Shown one piece after another: positions 40,301 to 43,804 of a stretch of DNA of 43,804 nt (the first letter of the stretch is position 1; every line of letters begins with the position of its first letter). The notes beneath the pieces were generated by a model. It was not told where the DNA came from. It did no database searches and worked only from the letters and a program-made list of their open reading frames with translations. The position numbers and the translations under genes are program-made. Source of the stretch: Candidatus Aenigmatarchaeota archaeon (GTDB lineage Archaea; Aenigmatarchaeota; Aenigmatarchaeia; QMZS01); NCBI GenBank assembly GCA_030600555.1, contig JAUVLW010000007.1, forward strand, positions 1 to 43,804, written 5' to 3'.

Positions 40301-41734
40301 TTAATCAAGTTCTCTTTTCAACAATTCCCTAATCTTTTTTACATCAGCGCCTCTTCTTGTTTTCTTCATTACATGCCCGATTAAATAATCCATTGATTTT
40401 AGTTCCCCATCAAGATAATCCTTTACTGCTCTCTTGTGTTCACTCACAACAATTCTCACAATTTTTGCCAACTGTTCATCTTCCAAAGGTTTTTCATAGT
40501 CCAAATCAATCAGGATTTTTTCAGGAGTTCTTACTCTTTTTCCATCTATATAATCCTTAACCATTTCCCTAACAATCAACTCAGCAATTTCATCGCTGAT
40601 TAAATACTGCTGCAATAAATCCAGTATTCTCCTCAACTGCCTGACATCTACAGGAACATCTTTTAGTTTGAGGTTGTGATAGTTCAAAGTCTTTTTTAAA
40701 TATTTTGCGAGCAACACCGCAGAAGCTTTTTCATTATGGGTCTCGCACATATACTCAAAATAATGGGTTAACTCGGGTTCTGTTAACAGAGTATCTATAA
40801 GTTCCTCGGACAAACCATATTTCAAAAATCTGTGTTTTTTCTTCCCGGGCAACTCCGGAAGTTTTGATTTTATTTTATTTAACAGTTCATCTGAAAGTTC
40901 AAACTTTGGCAAATCAGGTTCAAAAATATAACCATAATCCGCCTCTCCTTCTTTCTCTCTTGCGCTGCTGGTTGTTTTTGTTTTTTCATTCCACAGCCTT
41001 GTTTCCATTTTTACGTTCTGTATATTTTTCTGTCTTAATGCTTCATACCCAAGAGCTTTCTCAACTTCCTTTGCCCCGGAAACATTTTTTATCTCAACTC
41101 TTTGTCCGTATTTTTTTTCTGTTTTTAATCCGCCTTTGTAATCATATTTATCCTCGTATCTGATTGTGGAAATATTTGCGTCAATCCTCATATTTCCTTC
41201 CTTTTCAAGGTCAGAAACATAAATAAACTGCAAAATCTGCTGGAGTTTTTGCACAAATAATCTTGCTTCCCTCGGGCTTTTTAAATCAGGTTCTGTGACA
41301 ATTTCCACCAAAGGTGTTCCGCTCCGGTTATAATCCATTAAAGCGCAATCATCTTTTCGCACTATTCTTGCTGGGTCTTCTTCAATATGAACCCTTCTGA
41401 TTCTTATGTCTCTGTCTCCCACTCTTAATTTGCCATTTTGCGCAATAGGTATCTCATATTGGGTTATCTGAAAATTCTTCGCCAAATCCGGGTAAAAATA
41501 AGTTTTCCTTGAAAACATAAATTCCTTGTTTATCTCCAGTTCCAAAGCATAAGCTATTTTTAATGCCAGTTCTATTGCTTTCTCATTTAATACTGGCTTT
41601 GTTCCGGGGAATCCGAGGCATACGCCGCATACATTCTCATTTGGCTCTGCCTGCTTAGTGGAACAAGGACAGAATAGTTTTGTTTCTGTGTTTAACTGCA
41701 CATGAACCTCAAGACCAATCATTATCTCCTGCAT
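40301..41734 (-). CDS. gatB: aspartyl/glutamyl-tRNA amidotransferase subunit B
   Basis: The 477-residue protein starts MQEIMIGLEVHVQLNTETK and contains CPCSTKQ ... CGVCLGFPGTKPV (zinc Cys), RIRRVHIEEDPARIV, DYNRSGTPLVEIVTEPD and a C-terminal YqeY-like domain ending RRGADVKKIRELLKREL. GatB with GatA and GatC amidates Glu- and Asp-tRNA. GatA and GatC are not in the window. The gene precedes the pyrH remnant by 1 bp. Its first 97 bp are repeated, inverted, at the right end of the window. Confidence 0.97.
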   Translation of the reverse strand: MQEIMIGLEVHVQLNTETKLFCPCSTKQAEPNENVCGVCLGFPGTKPVLNEKAIELALKIAYALELEINKEFMFSRKTYFYPDLAKNFQITQYEIPIAQNGKLRVGDRDIRIRRVHIEEDPARIVRKDDCALMDYNRSGTPLVEIVTEPDLKSPREARLFVQKLQQILQFIYVSDLEKEGNMRIDANISTIRYEDKYDYKGGLKTEKKYGQRVEIKNVSGAKEVEKALGYEALRQKNIQNVKMETRLWNEKTKTTSSAREKEGEADYGYIFEPDLPKFELSDELLNKIKSKLPELPGKKKHRFLKYGLSEELIDTLLTEPELTHYFEYMCETHNEKASAVLLAKYLKKTLNYHNLKLKDVPVDVRQLRRILDLLQQYLISDEIAELIVREMVKDYIDGKRVRTPEKILIDLDYEKPLEDEQLAKIVRIVVSEHKRAVKDYLDGELKSMDYLIGHVMKKTRRGADVKKIRELLKRELD

Positions 41735-42652
41735 AATATTTAATAAATTAAACTATTTTTGGAATTCAACAACATATTATAATCTTAAAGAATTCAATTA
41801 ATCATCTATATATTTATCACTTTCAATAATAGCATTTTCTCTTATTAATCATCTAAGATAATAGACTCACTAAGTATGGTCTTTTCTCTCATTTCACCAC
41901 AAGAGAATAGTATTTATAATTTTATATTTATGGAAGATAAAGAAAGTAAGGGGTTATATGAAGAGTTCAGAATTCGGGATGGAAAATCCTATAATTGCAT
42001 CTTATGCAGAAATCCTGCAGAATATACGAGGTATGGATATACCTGGTGCGAAGAACATAAAAAAAATTTAGATAAAGAACCTGAAGATTTGGAAGAAATA
42101 ATAATTGAAAAATATGAAATTACTGGTGATTAACAATACCTTAAACCTAACAATATTATGCTCCTGAAAATAGGAAATAAAGATGTAAACTGCAAAATAA
42201 AATATAAAAAAACCCGCCACGCTTATCTTAAATTAAACCCAAATTATTGTCTTGAGATTACATTGCCTGATAACCGTCAGGTATCCATAGAAACTCTCTT
42301 AAAAGAAAAGCAAAACTGGCTGAAGAGAAAGGTTGGAGAACTTGAAAAATCAGTGAAGCTTTTCGAGGGGGACTCAGTTTATTACAAAGGAGAAAAATAT
42401 AGTGTGAATGTGATAAGGGATAAAAATTCAGGGATAAAAATATTTGATAATTCAATTGAAATATGCAAATTCGGGAAAAGAAAAAGTGAAAATATATTGC
42501 TTGAATTTCTCGCAGATGAAACCCTTGAATATGTTTCAGTCAAAGCAGAAGAATTCTCCAATATTTTCGGATTATATCCAAAATCTATTTCAATAAAAAA
42601 CCTCAGAAGTTTTGGGCACTGCAAAAGAGATGGAAAGATTTTCTTTAATTCC
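41638..42652. repeat. left arm of a large inverted repeat
   Basis: Positions x on this arm pair with 85442-x on the right arm (42790-43804). Arms are about 1,015 bp, with no gap in alignment where compared and about 3% substitutions. They include the gatB 5' end, the zinc-knuckle gene and two thirds of ygjP. The 137-bp spacer 42653-42789 is unique and encodes the HExxH part of YgjP. Confidence 0.95.
41930..42133 (+). CDS. small zinc-binding protein
   Basis: From the ATG at 41930 the protein has 67 residues; the ORF-track start at 41876 lies upstream of a TATTTATAATTTTA box. The single motif is CILCRNPAEYTRYGYTWCEEHKK (C-x2-C-x12-C-x2-H), a zinc ribbon, with acidic flanks (EEFRIRDG and EPEDLEEIII). 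A nearly identical copy is encoded on the right arm at 43309-43512. It is divergent from gatB and 24 bp upstream of ygjP. The function is unknown. Confidence 0.75.
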   Translation: MEDKESKGLYEEFRIRDGKSYNCILCRNPAEYTRYGYTWCEEHKKNLDKEPEDLEEIIIEKYEITGD

Positions 42653-43060
42653 AAATTAATCTGTCTCCCAGTCCCGCTTATTGATTATGTTGTGGCTCAT
42701 GAATTAGTTCACCTAAAACATTTCAATCATTCAAGAGATTTTAAACTGGGAGTTGAAAAAATACTTCCTAATTATCGGGAACTTGAGAGGGAATTAAAGA
42801 AAATCTTTCCATCTCTTTTGCAGTGCCCAAAACTTCTCAGATTTTTTATTGAAACTGATTTTGGATATAATCCGAAAATATTGGAGAATTCTTCTGCTTT
42901 GACTGAAACATATTCAAGGGTTTCATCACCGAGAAATTCAAGCAATATATTTTCACTTTTTCTCTTCCCGAATTTGTATATTTCAATTGAATTATCAAAT
43001 ATTTTTATCCCTGAATTTTTATCCCTCATCACATTCACACTATATTTTTCTCCTTTGTAA
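42158..43060 (+). CDS. YgjP/DUF45 metallopeptidase-like protein, 3' end fused to the inverted copy
   Basis: Residues 1 to about 212 are a genuine YgjP-like protein: an N-terminal strand-rich half with LLKEKQNWLKRKVGELEK, then RSFGHCKRDGKIFFN, CLPVPLIDYVVAHELVHLKHFNH and a helix ending ELERELKKIF. VAHELVHLKH is the zinc motif. From about base 42790 the frame enters the right arm of the inverted repeat in antisense, so the last 88 residues (FPSLLQCPKLLRFFIETD on) are not homologous to anything. The natural stop has been lost. Native length would be about 215-230 residues. Confidence 0.8.
   Translation: MLLKIGNKDVNCKIKYKKTRHAYLKLNPNYCLEITLPDNRQVSIETLLKEKQNWLKRKVGELEKSVKLFEGDSVYYKGEKYSVNVIRDKNSGIKIFDNSIEICKFGKRKSENILLEFLADETLEYVSVKAEEFSNIFGLYPKSISIKNLRSFGHCKRDGKIFFNSKLICLPVPLIDYVVAHELVHLKHFNHSRDFKLGVEKILPNYRELERELKKIFPSLLQCPKLLRFFIETDFGYNPKILENSSALTETYSRVSSPRNSSNIFSLFLFPNLYISIELSNIFIPEFLSLITFTLYFSPL
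42653..42789. other. 137-bp unique spacer of the inverted repeat
   Basis: The only non-duplicated stretch at the fold-back. It encodes the YgjP zinc site and the C-terminal helix. Matching CTTTAATTCC (42643-42652) and GGAATTAAAG (42790-42799) flank it, so a hairpin or template switch could have joined the arms here. Confidence 0.8.
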
Positions 43061-43284
43061 TAAACAGAATCCCCCTCAAAAAGCTTCACTGATTTTTCAA
43101 GTTCTCCAACCTTTCTCTTCAGCCAGTTTTGCTTTTCTTTTAAGAGAGTTTCTATGGATACCTGACGATTATCAGGCAATGTAATCTCAAGGCAATAATT
43201 TGGGTTTAATTTAAGATAAGCATGGCGGGTTTTTTTATATTTTATTTTGCAGTTTACATCTTTATTTCCTATTTTCAGGAGCAT
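42772..43284 (-). pseudogene. truncated second copy of ygjP
   Basis: This copy starts with the same MLLKIGNKDVNCKIKYKK and keeps 164-165 residues, but diverges right after GKIFFN at the repeat boundary (42790) and then stops with SLSSSR. The HExxH half is therefore absent. Four substitutions from the left copy are seen: Ile/Met, Cys/Tyr, Ala/Gly and Ile/Val. It cannot be an active metallopeptidase. If the repeat is an assembly artefact, this gene does not exist as drawn. Confidence 0.8.
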
Positions 43285-43308
43285 AATATTGTTAATTTCA
43301 AGGTATTG

Positions 43309-43512
43309 TTAATCAGCAGTAATTTCATATTTTTCAATTATCATTTCTTCTAAATCTTCAGGTTCTTTATCTAAATTATTTTTATGGTCTTCGCACCAGG
43401 TAAATCCATATTTCATATATTCTGCAGGATTTCTGCATAAGATGCAATTATAGGATTTTCCATCCCGAATTCTGAACTCTTCATATAACCCCTTACTTTC
43501 TTCATCTTCCAT
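43309..43512 (-). CDS. second copy of the small zinc-binding protein
   Basis: The 67-residue protein starts at 43512 and is about 85-90% identical to the one at 41930. Changes include MEDE for MEDK, EYMKYGFTWC for EYTRYGYTWC, EDHKNN for EEHKKN, and a final ITAD for ITGD. All zinc ligands are kept, so the change pattern looks like protein-level tolerance rather than decay. Its promoter is also conserved. Confidence 0.7.
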   Translation of the reverse strand: MEDEESKGLYEEFRIRDGKSYNCILCRNPAEYMKYGFTWCEDHKNNLDKEPEDLEEMIIEKYEITAD

Positions 43513-43707
43513 AAATATAAAATTATAAATACTATTCTCTTGTGGTGAAATGAGAGAAAAGACCATACTTAGTGAGTCTATTATCTTGGATGATTAATAA
43601 GAGAAAATGCTATTATTGAAAGTGATAAATATATAGATGATTAATTGAATTCTTTAAGATTATAATATCTTGTTGAATTCCAAAAATTGTTTAATTTATT
43701 AAATATT

Positions 43708-43804
43708 ATGCAGGAGATAATGATGGGTCTTGAGGTTCATGTGCAGTTAAACACAGAAACAAAACTATTCTGTCCTTCTTCCACTAAGCAGGCAGAGCCA
43801 AATG
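43708..43804 (+). CDS. gatB: second copy of the gatB 5' end, cut off by the window edge
   Basis: It begins MQEIMMGLEVHVQLNTETK and continues into FCPSSTKQAEPN before the edge. It differs from the left copy by Ile to Met at residue 6 and Cys to Ser in the first CPC motif (CPCS becomes CPSS). Only the first 32 codons are visible. The full gene must lie beyond the window, or the copy belongs to a different strain joined by assembly. Confidence 0.75.
   Translation, partial: MQEIMMGLEVHVQLNTETKLFCPSSTKQAEPN

Larger units (their letters stand above)
42790..43804. repeat. right arm of the large inverted repeat
   Basis: Reverse complement of 41638-42652 with about 3% substitutions, running to the last base of the window. 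The contig ends inside the second gatB copy. Confidence 0.95.

Overview
The window is AT-rich, densely packed archaeal DNA, most likely from a DPANN-type (small-genome) archaeon. Archaeal markers are the large subunit of DNA polymerase D, an α3-truncated histone, prefoldin alpha, SBDS, Cbf5, an archaeal tRNA-splicing endonuclease, Sec61-beta, RtcB, class IIa GlyRS and HisRS, a GGPP synthase-like prenyltransferase, an archaeal-type RNase P RNA and a tRNA gene with archaeal bulge-helix-bulge introns. Many genes have a TATA-like box about 20-30 bp before the first sensible ATG and little or no leader. I used that spacing, plus homology and overlap, to choose starts. The phylum cannot be fixed from the sequence alone.

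Layout. 1-1.25 kb: a 9-bp tandem repeat at the window edge and three small membrane proteins. 1.27-1.9 kb: a HepT/MntA toxin-antitoxin pair. 2.1-6.2 kb: a pair of paralogous unknown proteins, a large surface-anchored protein translationally coupled to an unknown protein, and a tiny zinc-knuckle protein. 6.3-12.5 kb: a divergent dyad-rich promoter region, a type IV pilin-like protein, a BofA-like membrane protein, a PHP phosphoesterase, a five-unit bacterial-PH membrane protein, a Nudix hydrolase, a second class III signal-peptide protein and a broken permease-like tail. 12.5-20.3 kb: a TIM-barrel protein, RNase P RNA, an unknown protein, the PolD large subunit, an orphan antitoxin and SBDS. 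20.3-22.1 kb: a tandem triplet of near-identical membrane proteins. 22.1-28.9 kb: RtcB, unknowns, a prenyl synthase, HisRS and an M29-type aminopeptidase.

28.9-34.3 kb is a compact RNA-processing block: histone, a tRNA-Leu(CAA) that appears to carry three introns, a metal-site-dead archaemetzincin overlapping the splicing endonuclease EndA, and the pseudouridine synthase Cbf5. The ancestral tail-to-tail junction of cbf5 and sec61-beta has been split by a 688-bp unit, bounded by 25-bp direct repeats, that encodes a Ulp1-like cysteine protease. GlyRS follows.

34.4-41.7 kb holds small membrane proteins, a PPC/DUF296-like protein, ArgRS, a class I fructose-1,6-bisphosphatase, prefoldin alpha, a coiled-coil protein, a DUF3467 protein, an internally deleted pyrH remnant and GatB. 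41.6-43.8 kb is a large inverted repeat (arms about 1,015 bp, about 97% identical, spacer 137 bp) that copies the gatB 5' end, a zinc-knuckle gene and most of a YgjP-like metallopeptidase gene. It is either a real inverted duplication or an assembly fold-back between strain variants.

The best candidates for new biology are the triple-intron tRNA next to endA and the dead metzincin, the inserted Ulp1-like protease, the five-fold bPH2 protein, the tandem membrane triplet, and the Asp-to-Glu change in the PolD catalytic motif. All functions are inferred from reading motifs; no database search was run.
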